Below, piece after piece: positions 25,284 to 34,166 of a stretch of 64,000 bases of DNA. The notes under the pieces are model-generated. The model searched no databases. It was not told the origin of the DNA and worked only from the letters and a program-made list of their open reading frames with translations. The position numbers and the translations under genes are program-made. The stretch's first letter is position 1. Every line of letters starts with the position of its first letter. This DNA comes from Oceanicola sp. Its GTDB lineage: Bacteria; Pseudomonadota; Alphaproteobacteria; Rhodobacterales; Rhodobacteraceae. Location of the stretch: NCBI GenBank assembly GCA_017792405.1, contig CP051231.1:3170062-3234061 (forward strand). Direction: 5' to 3'.

Positions 25284-27104
25284 ATGGATACCGTCGCCTC
25301 GCCCCGGCCTGCCGGGAGCCCTTGGCTTGCACTGGCCACTCGTTTCAGCGCCCCCTTCTGGCTCGCCCTTGCCGCCTTGGTGGTGATTTATCACATCGGG
25401 CTGGTCTTTTACGGGCTCGCACCAAACCTCGTCAGCCGCCCTGTGCATATGGCGCTGATCCTGCCCTTCGTGCTCGTCCTCGGCGCAGCCTCTCCAGGCC
25501 AGAAGGCCAGTGGGGCAGTTTTGGCGGCGATCGGCTCGGGCGCGGCGCTTTGGATTGCTTGGAACTACAACCTGCTGGCCGATCAATACGGTTTCCTAGA
25601 GAGCACATGGCAAGTGGTCATTGCCGTGACCCTGCTGGCTGTGGTGATCGAAGCCGCGCGACGCGCGATTGGTTGGCCCCTCCCACTGGTGGCCACCCTT
25701 GCCCTGCTCTACGGCCTCTTCGGCCAGCATATTCCCGGCCAGTTCGGGCATTCGGGCATTCCACTGGCGAGCTTCCTCGGCACGCTGACGATTGCCGAAG
25801 GCGGGATCTGGGGCTCGCTCACCGGGGTTTCGGTTGGCGTTGTCTCGATCTTCGTGATCTTTGGCGCCGTGCTCAACGCTGGCGAAGCCGGACAAGGCTT
25901 CATGAACGTGGCCTCCGCTGCCGCCGGGCGTTTGAAGGGTGGTGCGGCGAAGGTCTCCGTGATCTCTTCCGCACTCTTTGGCTCCATCTCTGGCTCGGCC
26001 TCGGCCAACGTGGCCTCTACCGGTGCCGTCACCCTGCCAGCAATGGAAAAGCTGGGTTACCCCAAGCGGCTTGCTGCTGCCGTTGAAGCCGTTGCCTCTT
26101 CGGGAGGTCAGATCATGCCGCCGCTTATGGGCGCAGGTGCTTTCGTGATGGTCGAACTCACTGGCACCCCCTACACCTCCATCATGGCCGCCGCGATCCT
26201 CCCGGCGATCCTGTTTTTTGTGGCAGTCTGGGTCGGCATTGATGCCTACGCCCGCCACACCGAATTGAAGAGCGTCGCCCGTGAAGACCGGCCAGCCGGG
26301 CGGGACGTTCTGATAACTTCGCTCTTCTTCCTCGTGCCTTTCACCACGCTCCTAACGGCGATGTTCGCGGCAGGTTACACCCCTGAATACTCAGCCGCTC
26401 TCGCGGTGTTCGCCGGGGCTGCTCTGCTTTTCATCAATAGCAAACTTCAGGTGAACCGGGCGCAGGTCATAGAGAGGTTCGGCTCGGCGATCCTCAATGC
26501 GGCGCGTCAGGTCTCGATGATCGCTGCCATCATCCTTTGCGCGTCCATCATCATCGGCGTGCTGTCGATCACAGGGCTGGGTGTAAAGCTGACCTCTCTG
26601 ATCCTCGAAGGCTCCGGCGGCATGCTCTGGCCCTCGCTGCTGCTGACGGCTCTGGCCTGCCTGCTCCTCGGCATGGAGGTGCCGACAACGGCGGCCTATG
26701 TGATTTGCGTCTCGGTGGCAGGGCCCGCTCTGACCCAACTGGGGCTGGAGCCGCTTCAGGCCCACCTCTTCGTCTTCTGGTTCGCGCTGCTCTCGACCAT
26801 CACCCCGCCGGTGTGCGGAGCGGTGTTCATCGCAGCCGGGATGATCGGGGAGAACTGGCTGAAGGTGGCAATCACGGCGATGGCGCTTGGGGTCGGCCTC
26901 TACATCATCCCGCTGGGGATGATCGCCAATCCGGCAATCCTGACCCTTGCCGAAACCCCGGTGATGGCCCTGCTGGCTTTTGCTCAGATCGCGGTCGGGC
27001 TCGCGCTTATCTCCTTTGGCTTGATCGGGATGCCGAAGGTGGTGCCAACTGCGCTCCTCATCGGTGCCGGTGGCGCGGTGATCTTCGGGCCGGGACTGCT
27101 CTGA
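25284..27104 (+). CDS. TRAP transporter fused permease (4TM + 12TM), TAXI type
   Basis: Partner permease of the preceding TAXI protein. I choose ATG 25284 (MDTVASPRPAGSP, after GAAAGA), giving 606 residues; a GTG at 25227 would extend into the stem-loop region. Motifs are IFVIFGAVLNAGEAGQGFMN, ALFGSISGSASANVASTGAV, AVASSGGQIMPPLMGAGAFV and the C-terminal LLSTITPPVCGAVFIAAGMI. The N-terminal four-helix part is fused to the DctM-like part as in the permease at 4773-6761. No further catabolic gene follows, so the SDR is the only enzyme of this cassette. Confidence 0.92.
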   Translation: MDTVASPRPAGSPWLALATRFSAPFWLALAALVVIYHIGLVFYGLAPNLVSRPVHMALILPFVLVLGAASPGQKASGAVLAAIGSGAALWIAWNYNLLADQYGFLESTWQVVIAVTLLAVVIEAARRAIGWPLPLVATLALLYGLFGQHIPGQFGHSGIPLASFLGTLTIAEGGIWGSLTGVSVGVVSIFVIFGAVLNAGEAGQGFMNVASAAAGRLKGGAAKVSVISSALFGSISGSASANVASTGAVTLPAMEKLGYPKRLAAAVEAVASSGGQIMPPLMGAGAFVMVELTGTPYTSIMAAAILPAILFFVAVWVGIDAYARHTELKSVAREDRPAGRDVLITSLFFLVPFTTLLTAMFAAGYTPEYSAALAVFAGAALLFINSKLQVNRAQVIERFGSAILNAARQVSMIAAIILCASIIIGVLSITGLGVKLTSLILEGSGGMLWPSLLLTALACLLLGMEVPTTAAYVICVSVAGPALTQLGLEPLQAHLFVFWFALLSTITPPVCGAVFIAAGMIGENWLKVAITAMALGVGLYIIPLGMIANPAILTLAETPVMALLAFAQIAVGLALISFGLIGMPKVVPTALLIGAGGAVIFGPGLL

Positions 27105-27129
27105 GAGAGATGCCGGGTCGGGCTGCAAC

Positions 27130-28341
27130 TCAATAGGCTGTCAGCCCGGCGTTCGCGTTCAGCAGAAACTGCGACGTGATCGGCGCGCTGGCCGCGCCGA
27201 TGCCCCGGGCCGCCGACCCGATGCTTCCGGTTTCGATGCGTGGCTCGATGAGGCCGCGGGTGTCTTGATTGACAAGGTAGCGCCGCACCCGGCCCACTAG
27301 GTCGGTGCGGACCTCAGGCGGAAAGGCCCCGTCGATCACGATGGCCTCAAAGTCGATCACCGAGCAGATCGAGAGCGATGCCTTGGCCAGTTCCTGTGCT
27401 GTTTGCGCCAACCAAGGGTCAACGTAGCGAGAGAGCATCGTCCAGTCTTGCGGTTGCTGCCACAGCAGTCGCGGATCCACCCCCGCTTCGCTCAGGCGCC
27501 CTTCGAGCAGATGAATCGAAGCCACATCTATCAGGTGTTGAGACTCGCCCAGTGGTCCGGTGGTACGCATGGAGCCCAGAGCGCCTGCATTGCCCTGATT
27601 TCCGGCGAAGACAGTGTTGTTCAGTACCACGCCACCGCCAATGAACGAGCTGACGAAGAAGAATGCGTAATCCCTAAATTCCTTGCCGCGCCCGTAGAGG
27701 TGCTCGGCATGGCAAGCAGCGGTTCCGTCATTCAGCACGAAAACCGGCAAGGGGCTGAACTTTGCGACCTCGGCAGCAAAGTCCACGTCCTTCCATGACC
27801 GGAACTTCTCGGCCATGTCGCCGGTGAGGTCATGCCACTTCCACAGCTCGAAAGGCGCAGCTATGCCGATGCCGGAGAGCCGCCGCTGTTCCTCCGCCGT
27901 GAGGTGATCGAGAAAGTGCGTCACGCCGCGCTGTAAGAGCCCGAAGATTGCCTCAGGAAACGGGTAATCGTAGTGCTCCTGAATTTGCTGGCGCACGGCA
28001 CCATCAAAGCCGGTGAGCACGAGGTCGGCACTGCGACGACCGATCTTGAAGCCGATGGCCAGAACCCCATCGGGGTTGAGGCGCATCGGGATCGACGGCT
28101 TGCCCACCTTCCCCCGACTCGGGTCACCCCGCATGATGATGCCGTCTTTTTCAAGCCGCCGGAGGATGATCGAGACGGTCTGCGGAGAGAGGTTGACCAG
28201 CCGGGCAATATCGCTGCCCGCCATGGCGCCACGGCGTTGTAGAACAGAGAGCAGGAGGCGCTCGTTGTAGTCACGAACACCCGCTTGGTTGACGCCAGCG
28301 CTCAACCCCTTGATCTCGCTCCCGTCCATCACGTTGGCCAT
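27130..28341 (-). CDS. frcR: ROK-family repressor (FrcR-like)
   Basis: Sugar-responsive repressor of 403 residues: an N-terminal winged helix (LLSVLQRRGAMAGSDIARLV, NLSPQTVSIILRRLEKDGII, residues about 28-72) and a ROK sugar-kinase-like domain. The usual zinc motif CxCGxxGCxE after the GG loop is missing; the equivalent segment reads NQGNAGALGSMRTTGPLGES. ATG 28341 faces the frcBCAK operon across 176 bases, which include AATAAA/TTTATT half-sites. The divergent arrangement matches the fructose cluster of Sinorhizobium meliloti as I recall it. Fructose, or a derivative, is the likely inducer. Confidence 0.82.
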   Translation of the reverse strand: MANVMDGSEIKGLSAGVNQAGVRDYNERLLLSVLQRRGAMAGSDIARLVNLSPQTVSIILRRLEKDGIIMRGDPSRGKVGKPSIPMRLNPDGVLAIGFKIGRRSADLVLTGFDGAVRQQIQEHYDYPFPEAIFGLLQRGVTHFLDHLTAEEQRRLSGIGIAAPFELWKWHDLTGDMAEKFRSWKDVDFAAEVAKFSPLPVFVLNDGTAACHAEHLYGRGKEFRDYAFFFVSSFIGGGVVLNNTVFAGNQGNAGALGSMRTTGPLGESQHLIDVASIHLLEGRLSEAGVDPRLLWQQPQDWTMLSRYVDPWLAQTAQELAKASLSICSVIDFEAIVIDGAFPPEVRTDLVGRVRRYLVNQDTRGLIEPRIETGSIGSAARGIGAASAPITSQFLLNANAGLTAY

Positions 28342-28383
28342 ACGAAACTTCTCTCGCTTGCGGAAGTAGGCCCGGCCCCGGTT

Positions 28384-28400
28384 AATAAATCAAGTTTATT
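28384..28400. promoter_or_regulatory. Inverted repeat, candidate FrcR operator
   Basis: AATAAA (28384-28389) and TTTATT (28395-28400) form a perfect 6-bp inverted repeat with a TCAAG spacer, inside an AT-rich stretch that continues with another TTATT. TTGACA at 28407-28412 may be the frcB -35 box. Such AT-rich palindromes are typical ROK-repressor sites. Confidence 0.5.
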
Positions 28401-28517
28401 TATTTATTGACAGCCCCTGCGGAATCACGGTTTCTTGGGCCTCAACCTCAGGCGGTGCGCCGTTCTGGGGGGATCATGGGAGATCCAAGTCAGTCATCAT
28501 TTCCCAGGGAGGAAAAC

Positions 28518-29531
28518 ATGAAGAAACTCGTCGCAACCACGGCGCTCGCCCTCTGTGCAACGGCCGGAACCGCCATGGCGCAAGACATTGGCGCGTGCCT
28601 GATCACCAAGACCGATACCAACCCGTTTTTCGTGAAGATGCGCGAAGGCGCAGAGGCCAAGGCCGCCGAGCTGGGCGTGACGCTCAACAGCTACGCGGGC
28701 AAGATCGACGGCGACCACGAAACGCAAGTGGCAGCCATCGAGACCTGCATTGCCAACGGCGCCAAGGGCATCCTGCTCACCGCCTCCGACACCAGCTCCA
28801 TCGTGCCCGCCGTGCAGCAGGCCCGTGACGCCGGCCTCGTGGTGATTGCACTCGACACGCCGCTGGAGCCAATCGACGCCGCCGACATGACCTTCGCCAC
28901 CGACAACTTTCTTGCCGGTGAGCTGATCGGCCAGTGGGCCGCCGCGACCCTCGGTGACGAGGCTGCCAACGCCAAGATCGCCATGCTCGACCTCGCCGTC
29001 AGCCAGCCTTCCGTTGGCGTGCTGCGCGACCAGGGCTTCCTGCAGGGCTTCGGCATCGACCTCGGTGATCCGAACAAGTGGGGCGACGAGGAAGACCCGC
29101 GCATCGTCGGCAACGACGTTACCCAGGGCAACGAAGAGGGCGGCCGCCGGGCGATGGAAAACCTTCTGGCCACCGACCCCGAGATCAACGTGGTCTACAC
29201 GATCAATGAACCCGCCGCTGCCGGTGCCTACGAAGCGCTCAAGGCCATTGGCCGCGAAAATGACGTGCTGATCGTCTCGGTCGACGGCGGCTGCCCCGGT
29301 GTGCAGAACGTGAAGGACGGCGTGATCGGCGCGACCTCGCAGCAGTATCCGCTGCTCATGGCCTCCAAGGGCATCGAGGCGATCGTGGCCTGGGCGAACG
29401 ACGGCACCAAGCCCGAAAACACCCCCGGCAAGGACTTCTTCGACACCGGCGTTGCGTTGGTCACCGACAAGCCCGCCGAGGGCGTCGAGAGCATCGACAC
29501 CGCCGAGGGCAACGAACTCTGCTGGGGCTGA
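28518..29531 (+). CDS. frcB: Sugar ABC transporter binding protein (FrcB-like)
   Basis: Periplasmic binding protein of 337 residues for fructose (inferred). ATG 28518 lies six bases after AGGGAGGA, with a signal peptide ([21 protein letters not shown]). The type-I periplasmic fold is seen in [78 protein letters not shown] and [20 protein letters not shown]. The gene order binding protein-permease-ATPase-kinase with a divergent ROK gene is that of frcBCAK. Two tandem stem-loops separate it from frcC. Confidence 0.85.
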   Translation: MKKLVATTALALCATAGTAMAQDIGACLITKTDTNPFFVKMREGAEAKAAELGVTLNSYAGKIDGDHETQVAAIETCIANGAKGILLTASDTSSIVPAVQQARDAGLVVIALDTPLEPIDAADMTFATDNFLAGELIGQWAAATLGDEAANAKIAMLDLAVSQPSVGVLRDQGFLQGFGIDLGDPNKWGDEEDPRIVGNDVTQGNEEGGRRAMENLLATDPEINVVYTINEPAAAGAYEALKAIGRENDVLIVSVDGGCPGVQNVKDGVIGATSQQYPLLMASKGIEAIVAWANDGTKPENTPGKDFFDTGVALVTDKPAEGVESIDTAEGNELCWG

Positions 29532-29556
29532 CCCGGCAAACAGCCAACTGAACCAC

Positions 29557-29609
29557 GAACAGGGCGGGCCTCTCCGCCCTGTTCAAACCGGCAGGCGCAG
29601 GAGCCTGCC
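29557..29609 (+). promoter_or_regulatory. Tandem stem-loops between frcB and frcC
   Basis: First stem: GAACAGGGCGG (29557-29567) with CCGCCCTGTTC (29574-29584), 11 bp perfect, 6-base loop. Second stem: GGCAGGC (29590-29596) with GCCTGCC (29603-29609), 7 bp, 6-base loop, ending just before the frcC ribosome site. Both stems lie in the 92-base spacer. The first likely protects frcB mRNA; the second could also limit ribosome access to frcC. Confidence 0.7.
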
Positions 29610-29623
29610 TCCCGGGGGGACAC

Positions 29624-30685
29624 ATGTCACAATCCGATAACTACGAGGCCTCTGCCTCCAGCGCTCCCAGTGAAGTCGCGTCATTCGACGGGCACGGCAA
29701 GAGCTTGGTCGACCGCTTCCAGCACCTGCTGCACACCACGCCCGCGCTGGTGCCGCTTATCGTACTGGTGATCTCGATCATCGTCTTCGGCATCACGTTG
29801 GGCAGCCGCTTTTTCTCGCCCTTCGCGCTAACGCTGATCCTGCAACAGGTGCAGATCGTCGGCATCGTCGCCGCCGCGCAGAGCCTCGTTATCCTGACAG
29901 CGGGCATCGACCTGAGCGTTGGCGCCATAGCGGTGATCTCCTCGGTTATCATGGGCCAGTTCACCTTCCGCTACGGCCTGCCCGTGAGCGTCTCAATCTT
30001 CTGTGGCCTCACGGTCGGCACCGCCATCGGCGCGCTGAACGGATGGCTGGTGGCGCGGGTCAAGCTGCCGCCCTTCATCGTGACGCTGGGCATGTGGCAG
30101 ATCGTGCTGGCGGCCAACTTCCTCTATTCGGCCAACGAGACCATCCGCAGCCAAGACATCGCCGAACAGGCTCCGTTGCTCCAACTCATGGGCGCCAAGT
30201 TCAGCGTCGGTGGCGCGGTCTTCACCTTCGGCGTGGTCTTCATGCTGGTGCTGGTGCTGATCCTCGCCTACGTGCTGCGCCACACCGCCTGGGGCCGCCA
30301 TGTCTACGCCGTGGGCGACGATCCGGAGGCGGCGGAACTCTCGGGCGTCAACGTGAAGGGCGTGCTGATCTCGGTCTACGCGCTCGCAGGCCTCATCTGC
30401 GCTTTCGCAGGCTGGGCACTGATCGGACGGATCGGCTCGGTCTCGCCGACCTCCGGGCAACTGCTGAACATCGAGAGCATCACCGCCGTGGTGATCGGGG
30501 GCATCTCGCTCTTCGGAGGGCGCGGCTCGATCCTCGGCACCTTCTTCGGCGCGCTGATCGTTGGGGTGTTCACCCTCGGCCTGCGCCTCGCCGGGGCCGA
30601 CGCGCAGTGGACCTACCTGCTTATCGGCACTCTCATCATCGCGGCCGTGGCCGTCGACCAGTGGATCAGAAAGGTGGCAGCCTGA
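29624..30685 (+). CDS. frcC: Sugar ABC transporter permease (FrcC-like)
   Basis: Inner-membrane permease of 353 residues in the RbsC/BPD_transp_2 family. About ten hydrophobic segments; the signature LVILTAGIDLSVGAIAVISS is at about residues 87-106, and KLPPFIVTLGMWQIV and GDDPEAAELSGVNVKGVLIS (coupling loop) follow. TAVVIGGISLFGGRGSILGT is the conserved C-terminal motif. GGGGGG precedes ATG 29624, and the stop overlaps frcA by one base. Confidence 0.88.
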   Translation: MSQSDNYEASASSAPSEVASFDGHGKSLVDRFQHLLHTTPALVPLIVLVISIIVFGITLGSRFFSPFALTLILQQVQIVGIVAAAQSLVILTAGIDLSVGAIAVISSVIMGQFTFRYGLPVSVSIFCGLTVGTAIGALNGWLVARVKLPPFIVTLGMWQIVLAANFLYSANETIRSQDIAEQAPLLQLMGAKFSVGGAVFTFGVVFMLVLVLILAYVLRHTAWGRHVYAVGDDPEAAELSGVNVKGVLISVYALAGLICAFAGWALIGRIGSVSPTSGQLLNIESITAVVIGGISLFGGRGSILGTFFGALIVGVFTLGLRLAGADAQWTYLLIGTLIIAAVAVDQWIRKVAA

Positions 30686-31455
30686 TGGAACCCATTCTCA
30701 AAGGCCGCGGCCTGACCAAGCGCTACGGCCGCGTCACCGCGCTCGACAATTGCGACTTCGATCTGATGCCGGGCGAGATCCTCGCCGTCATCGGAGACAA
30801 CGGGGCGGGCAAGAGCTCGCTGATCAAGGCGGTGTCGGGGGCTGTGACCCCCGATGCGGGCACGGTCACGCTGGAAGGGAAAGAGGTCCACTTCTCTTCG
30901 CCCATCGACGCTCGCGAGGCGGGGATCGAAACCGTCTATCAGACTCTCGCCATGTCGCCCGCGCTCTCCATCGCCGACAACATGTTCATGGGCCGCGAGC
31001 TGCGCCGCCCCGGCTGGCGTGGCAAGTTCCTGCGCCAGCTTGACCGCCCACAGATGGAGAAGGTCGCCCGCGAAAAGCTCACCGAACTGGGACTAATGAC
31101 GATCCAGAACATCAATCAGGCGGTCGAAACGCTTTCCGGTGGCCAGCGCCAAGGCGTGGCCGTGGCCCGCGCGGCGGCCTTCGGCTCCAAGGTCATCATC
31201 TTGGACGAGCCCACCGCCGCGCTGGGGGTGAAAGAGAGCCGTCGGGTTTTGGAGCTGATCCAGGACGTCAAGTCGCGCGGCATCCCGATCATCCTGATCA
31301 GCCACAACATGCCGCATGTGTTCGAGGTGGCCGACCGGATCCACGTGCATCGGCTTGGCCGCAGGCTCTGCGTGATCGACCCCCGGGATTACACAATGTC
31401 GGATGCGGTTGCCTTCATGACCGGCGCAAAAGAGGCGCCCGCCGAGGCGGCATGA
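30685..31455 (+). CDS. frcA: Sugar ABC transporter ATPase (FrcA-like)
   Basis: ATP-binding subunit of 256 residues from ATG 30685; longer in-frame readings would lie over frcC. Walker A is GDNGAGKSSLIKAVSG (about residues 38-53), the signature is ETLSGGQRQGVAVAR, Walker B is KVIILDEPTAALG and the switch His is in ILISHNMPHVFEVAD. It has a single nucleotide-binding domain, as FrcA does, unlike the double-domain RbsA or MglA. One-base overlap with frcC and ATGA overlap with frcK indicate tight coupling. Confidence 0.9.
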   Translation: MEPILKGRGLTKRYGRVTALDNCDFDLMPGEILAVIGDNGAGKSSLIKAVSGAVTPDAGTVTLEGKEVHFSSPIDAREAGIETVYQTLAMSPALSIADNMFMGRELRRPGWRGKFLRQLDRPQMEKVAREKLTELGLMTIQNINQAVETLSGGQRQGVAVARAAAFGSKVIILDEPTAALGVKESRRVLELIQDVKSRGIPIILISHNMPHVFEVADRIHVHRLGRRLCVIDPRDYTMSDAVAFMTGAKEAPAEAA

Positions 31456-32087
31456 CACGCGCGCTCCACGCCCTGCCCGATTTGGTGGAGGCCGTTGTGG
31501 CGGCCCCTGCTGCCGGGCGTCGCAGGGTCGTGGCTTTGGCCGGGGCACCTGCGAGCGGAAAATCCACGCTGGCGGAAACGCTTTGCTCTGCGCTCACGGG
31601 ACAAGGGCACAGCGCCCAGGTCGTGCCCATGGATGGATTCCATCTGCACAACCCGATCCTCGTGGAACGCGGCCTGCTGGCGCGGAAAGGCGCTCCGGAG
31701 ACGTTTGACGCAATGGGCTTCCTGCATCTCGCCGGACGGCTGGGCCGCGAGCCGGAGGTCGCCTTTCCGCTCTTTGACCGAGCGCGAGACATTGCCATTG
31801 CCGGTGCCGGAATCGTGGATGAAGCCTGCGAGACGGTGATCGTGGAAGGCAACTACCTGCTCTTCGATGCGCCGGTCTGGCGCGACCTCCGCCCGCTCTG
31901 GGATCTCGCCGTGCTGATCGATGTCAGCATCGACACCCTGCGCGCGCGGCTGGTCGAGCGATGGCTGGCGCACGGGCTGTCGCAGGCCGAGGCCACCACC
32001 CGCGCCGAAGGCAATGACCTCGCCAATGCCGAGCGGGTGAACGGCGCCCTGCTGGCCGCCGACCTGCGCTGGACCGGGAACGCCTGA
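31452..32087 (+). CDS. frcK: P-loop sugar kinase-like protein (FrcK-like)
   Basis: Putative kinase of 211 residues in the phosphoribulokinase/uridine-kinase-like group, probably phosphorylating the imported sugar. Walker A is ALAGAPASGKSTLAETLCSA (about residues 28-47), followed by VVPMDGFHLHN with the substrate-site Asp and His, and by VIVEGNYLLFD. The lid region ARLVERWLAHGLSQAEATTR ends the domain. The fusion of uptake and kinase genes in one operon, in this order, is the main reason for the FrcK name; the enzyme's sugar has not been proved even in the model operon, to my knowledge. Confidence 0.78.
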   Translation: MTRALHALPDLVEAVVAAPAAGRRRVVALAGAPASGKSTLAETLCSALTGQGHSAQVVPMDGFHLHNPILVERGLLARKGAPETFDAMGFLHLAGRLGREPEVAFPLFDRARDIAIAGAGIVDEACETVIVEGNYLLFDAPVWRDLRPLWDLAVLIDVSIDTLRARLVERWLAHGLSQAEATTRAEGNDLANAERVNGALLAADLRWTGNA

Positions 32088-32130
32088 GCCCTGCGAGACA
32101 ACCCGAACCCAGCGCCTCTCCCGTCCTGCC

Positions 32131-32973
32131 TCAGGTCAGCCCCTCGACATCATACTCCGGCTGGGTCTTGGCCCCGGTGATGTAGGAGACGACCTCTTCC
32201 CCCGTCACATCGCCCCCGGTGATGTCGATGTTTGCGCAGATGCGGCCACGACGGAACACAACGATCCGGTCACAGGTATCCATCACTTGCCGCATGTTGT
32301 GGCTGATCAGGATGAGCGGCTCGCCGGCCTCCTTCAGCGTGCGGATGATATTTTCGACCTGCGCAGTCTCCTGAACGCCAAGCGCAGCGGTCGGCTCGTC
32401 CATGATCGTTAGCTTGGAGTGAAAGGTCGCGGTTCGGGCAATCGCCACGCACTGCCTCTGCCCGCCAGACATGTTCTGGATCGTGTTGCGAATGTTCGGA
32501 ATCTTCACCGCCGTCTTTTCGAGCGCCGCGATCGTATCCTGGCGCATCGCCTTGTAGTCCAGAAAGCGGAACGGTCCGAGCCAGTTCCACTTGGTCTTCT
32601 CGCGGCCCAAGAAGAGATTGTCGGCCACGTCGAGATCATCGGCGAGAGCGAGCGTCTGAAACACCGCCTCGATCCCGGCTTCACGAGCTTCCAGTGGGCC
32701 AGCGAAGTGAACTGGCTGACCGTCGAAGTAAATGTCACCTCGCGTACGCTGCTCCACTCCGGTGATCTGGCGGACAAATGTGCTTTTGCCTGCCCCGTTG
32801 TCACCCATGATCGCCACGTGCTCGCCCTTGCGGAGGGTGAAGTTGGCATCTTCCAGCGCATGAACCCCGCCATAGTGCTTGGTCAGCCCCCGGGTCTCGA
32901 GGATCACCTCGCCAAGGTTCCCATGCGGATGCTCGTGATCGGCGCTGTGGATATCGGTCTGCATGTCGCTCAT
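32131..32973 (-). CDS. Sugar/inositol-type ABC transporter ATPase
   Basis: Single-domain ATPase of 280 residues. ATG 32973 (MSDMQTDIHSADHEH) follows AGGAGAGG. Walker A is GDNGAGKSTFVRQITG, signature NMSGGQRQCVAIARTATFHS, Walker B KLTIMDEPTAALGVQETAQV, H-loop ILISHNMRQVMDT. An N-terminal His/Asp-rich tail of about 22 residues precedes the ABC domain. It is similar in plan to FrcA at 30685-31455, and the two converge with 43 bases between their stops. Last gene of a minus-strand series with permease, binding protein, TIM-barrel, LacI, Rieske and oxygenase genes. Confidence 0.9.
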   Translation of the reverse strand: MSDMQTDIHSADHEHPHGNLGEVILETRGLTKHYGGVHALEDANFTLRKGEHVAIMGDNGAGKSTFVRQITGVEQRTRGDIYFDGQPVHFAGPLEAREAGIEAVFQTLALADDLDVADNLFLGREKTKWNWLGPFRFLDYKAMRQDTIAALEKTAVKIPNIRNTIQNMSGGQRQCVAIARTATFHSKLTIMDEPTAALGVQETAQVENIIRTLKEAGEPLILISHNMRQVMDTCDRIVVFRRGRICANIDITGGDVTGEEVVSYITGAKTQPEYDVEGLT

Positions 32974-32984
32974 CTTACCTCTCC

Positions 32985-34067
32985 TCAGCCCATTTTCGCG
33001 CCGCGCTGCTGGCGCCATTTGTCGAGCACCACGGCGCCGACGATGATCATGCCCATGGCCATCAGCTGGTAGTAGGCATCGAGTTTCACATAGGTGAAGC
33101 CGGACTGGATGACGCCGAAGACCATGGCCCCCAGCACCGTTCCCGGGATCGACCCACGCCCGCCGGTCAGGCTCACCCCGCCGATCACCGCCATTGCGAT
33201 GGCGTAAAGCTCGTAGAACTGCCCCATCCCGGCCTGCGCGGTGAGGTTCTTGGACGACAGCACAACGGCGGCAAAGGCGGCGAGCATCGCGGCGATCATA
33301 TACACGAGCACCTTGTGGCGTTTCACGTTGATGCCCGACATCCGCGCGGCGTCCTCGTTGGAGCCGATGGCATAGGTGCGCTTGCCGTAGAGCGTGTAGC
33401 GCAGCAGCACATGAAACAGCACCGCGAGCGCGAGAAACCAGAAGACCGGCATCATGCCCGAGCCCAGCGCGGCAAAACCCTCGGTCGGAAAGCTCACGGG
33501 CTGGCCCTCTGTCCACCAGCGGGAGATGCCCCGTGCGAAGAGGAACATGCCGAGGGTCGCGATGAAGGGCGGGATGCCGGTGTAGGCGATGAGCGAGCCA
33601 TTAATGGCCCCGATCAGCGCGCCGAAGGCGAGGCCCACGAGGACCGGCACGATCACCGGCAGATCCATCGCCCAAAGGCCGAACACCGCCTTGGGGTTGG
33701 GGTTGCCGTTGACCAGCTCGGTCTGTGCAAAGGACATCACGATCATCGCCGCCGCGCCCACGAGCGGGCCTGCGGAAAGATCGATGCCGCCCGAAATGAT
33801 CACTTGTGTCGACCCCAGCGCGATGATCCCGATGATCGCCACTTGAAGGATTACGATCTTGAGCCGCGCCTCGTTAAAGATGGAGTCGAAGCGGCCCGAG
33901 GTGTCGAACAGGAAGCTCTGGCCCTGCATGTAAGGCAAGATTTGCCCGAGAGCCTCGAACACACCGATGATTAGGATCAGCGCGATGAAGATGTTGATTT
34001 CGTTCGGCCAGGCGCGTTTGGACTTGTCGTAGATCAGCCCGCCTGTGCCCTGGGTTGTGTCTGCCAT
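32985..34067 (-). CDS. Sugar/inositol-type ABC transporter permease
   Basis: RbsC-family permease of 360 residues from ATG 34067. Motifs are STQVIISGGIDLSAGPLVGA, YTGIPPFIATLGMFLFARGI, GSNEDAARMSGINVKRHKVL (coupling loop) and AVIGGVSLTGGRGSIPGTVL. The N-terminus is unusual in that the first membrane helix is followed by a periplasmic stretch of about 45 residues (LPYMQGQSFLFDTSGRFDSI). Eleven bases separate it from the ATPase gene, and two stem-loops lie between it and the binding-protein gene upstream. Confidence 0.9.
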   Translation of the reverse strand: MADTTQGTGGLIYDKSKRAWPNEINIFIALILIIGVFEALGQILPYMQGQSFLFDTSGRFDSIFNEARLKIVILQVAIIGIIALGSTQVIISGGIDLSAGPLVGAAAMIVMSFAQTELVNGNPNPKAVFGLWAMDLPVIVPVLVGLAFGALIGAINGSLIAYTGIPPFIATLGMFLFARGISRWWTEGQPVSFPTEGFAALGSGMMPVFWFLALAVLFHVLLRYTLYGKRTYAIGSNEDAARMSGINVKRHKVLVYMIAAMLAAFAAVVLSSKNLTAQAGMGQFYELYAIAMAVIGGVSLTGGRGSIPGTVLGAMVFGVIQSGFTYVKLDAYYQLMAMGMIIVGAVVLDKWRQQRGAKMG

Positions 34068-34114
34068 GGTCCTTGTCCCCTGAACGGTTGGCGCCGTGCC
34101 CGGCTGGAGTGCCA

Positions 34115-34166
34115 GCGGAGCGACGCACGTGGCGCCGCTCCGCAGTGTATCGCCTTGTGAGGCGAT
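34115..34166 (-). promoter_or_regulatory. Tandem stem-loops between binding-protein and permease genes
   Basis: In transcript order, ATCGCCT/AGGCGAT (34149-34155 with 34160-34166, tetraloop TGTG) sits right at the binding-protein stop codon, and GCGGAGCG/CGCTCCGC (34115-34122 with 34136-34143, 13-base loop) follows. Both stems are perfect. Same arrangement as the frcB-frcC spacer. Confidence 0.65.
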
